From Lysobacteraceae bacterium (GTDB lineage Bacteria; Pseudomonadota; Gammaproteobacteria; Xanthomonadales; Xanthomonadaceae): DNA of 14,956 nt. Made by a program: the position numbers and the translations under genes. The notes beneath the pieces were generated by a model, which was not told the origin of the DNA, did not search any database, and saw only the letters and a program-made list of their open reading frames with translations. The stretch is taken from positions 1-14,956 of the forward strand of contig JAGNNB010000028.1 in the NCBI GenBank assembly GCA_017990865.1, in the 5' to 3' direction. This document shows positions 14,741 through 14,956 of the stretch, piece after piece; within the stretch, counting starts at the first letter, position 1; each line of letters begins with the position of its first letter.

Positions 14741-14956
14741 TCAGCCGGCGGCGAAGACCGTGCCCAGCCAGTCGCCGATATCGCGGGTTTCCGGGTCGCT
14801 GACGTTGTGTTGGATCGGGTAGGTATGCCAAGCGACCGCGAAGCCCAGGCGCTTGAGCAGCGCGGCGCTGCCCTCGCCGTAACGGTAGGCGATCACCGGG
14901 TCGTACAGGCCATGGGCCATGAACACCGGCTGCCGCGTCGCGGATTCGCCCAGATG
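14741..14956 (-). CDS. Carboxylesterase / alpha-beta hydrolase, C-terminal part (cut by window end)
   Basis: The last 71 codons of a carboxylesterase (phospholipase/carboxylesterase family, EstB-like). The frame is open to the window edge, so the gene starts outside. Visible motifs are PVFMAHGLYDPVI, with the catalytic-triad Asp, then LLKRLGFAVAWHTYPIQHNV, with the catalytic His, and the closing DIGDWL. In the family the first motif is usually HGxxDPVV, so the match is close. The nucleophile Ser (GFSQG) lies outside the window. The family hydrolyses short-chain esters or acylated proteins in the cytoplasm; the substrate is unknown. The GTG within VFM is an internal codon, not the start. Confidence 0.85.
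   Translation of the reverse strand, partial: HLGESATRQPVFMAHGLYDPVIAYRYGEGSAALLKRLGFAVAWHTYPIQHNVSDPETRDIGDWLGTVFAAG

Overview
The window is GC-rich, densely coded gammaproteobacterial DNA. Gene content, an AlgR-type regulator near hemC, and several families of GC-rich palindromic intergenic repeats suggest the Xanthomonadales/Lysobacterales (Lysobacter, Luteimonas or Xanthomonas relatives). That placement is inferred from gene content and sequence style, because there is no rRNA or marker-gene comparison here.

Layout. (1) Positions 1-1350 (+): two overlapping glycosyltransferase genes of the TIGR04283 and TIGR04282/DUF2064 pair that databases label 'arsenosugar biosynthesis'; the first is cut by the window edge. 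(2) 1445-2251 (-): a sterol desaturase/fatty-acid hydroxylase-type membrane di-iron enzyme, divergent from (3) 2351-2938 (+), a secreted LolA-like protein. (4) 3027-9757 (+): a tightly packed operon for a cytoplasm-facing molybdenum oxidoreductase of the SoeABC (sulfite:quinone oxidoreductase) type. An SLC13-type anion transporter with two RCK_C domains sits between the soeA and soeB genes, joined to both by 4-base ATGA overlaps. (5) 9758-10326: an accessory patch holding a single integron-type gene cassette (a 67-residue two-helix membrane protein followed by a 59-bp attC-like site) and a ~215-bp MITE-like repeat with imperfect terminal inverted repeats. (6) 10327-11262 (-): hemC. (7) 11350-13176 (+): recQ. 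(8) 13264-13639: a GIY-YIG nuclease gene bracketed by a perfect 26-bp inverted repeat. (9) 13703-13848: another inverted pair of dispersed repeats. (10) 13845-14591 (-): an AlgR/LytTR response regulator. (11) 14741-14956 (-): the 3' end of a carboxylesterase.

How the parts relate. SoeA (Mo-bisMGD, one Fe-S cluster), SoeB (four [4Fe-4S] clusters) and SoeC (DmsC-like quinone-reactive anchor) should oxidise a substrate, most likely sulfite, in the cytoplasm and pass electrons to quinone. The co-translated transporter probably moves the substrate or the product (sulfate). In Pseudomonas algR and hemC are adjacent; here recQ, the GIY-YIG unit and repeats lie between them.

The most striking theme is repeat activity. 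One GC-rich palindromic family has inserted in frame inside soeA, adding about 100 residues that include three exact-length 27-residue tandem repeats. The same family occurs in the MITE-like element beside hemC. Other repeats overlap the stop codons of hemC and algR. The lone attC cassette, with no integrase in view, is the clearest accessory gene module.
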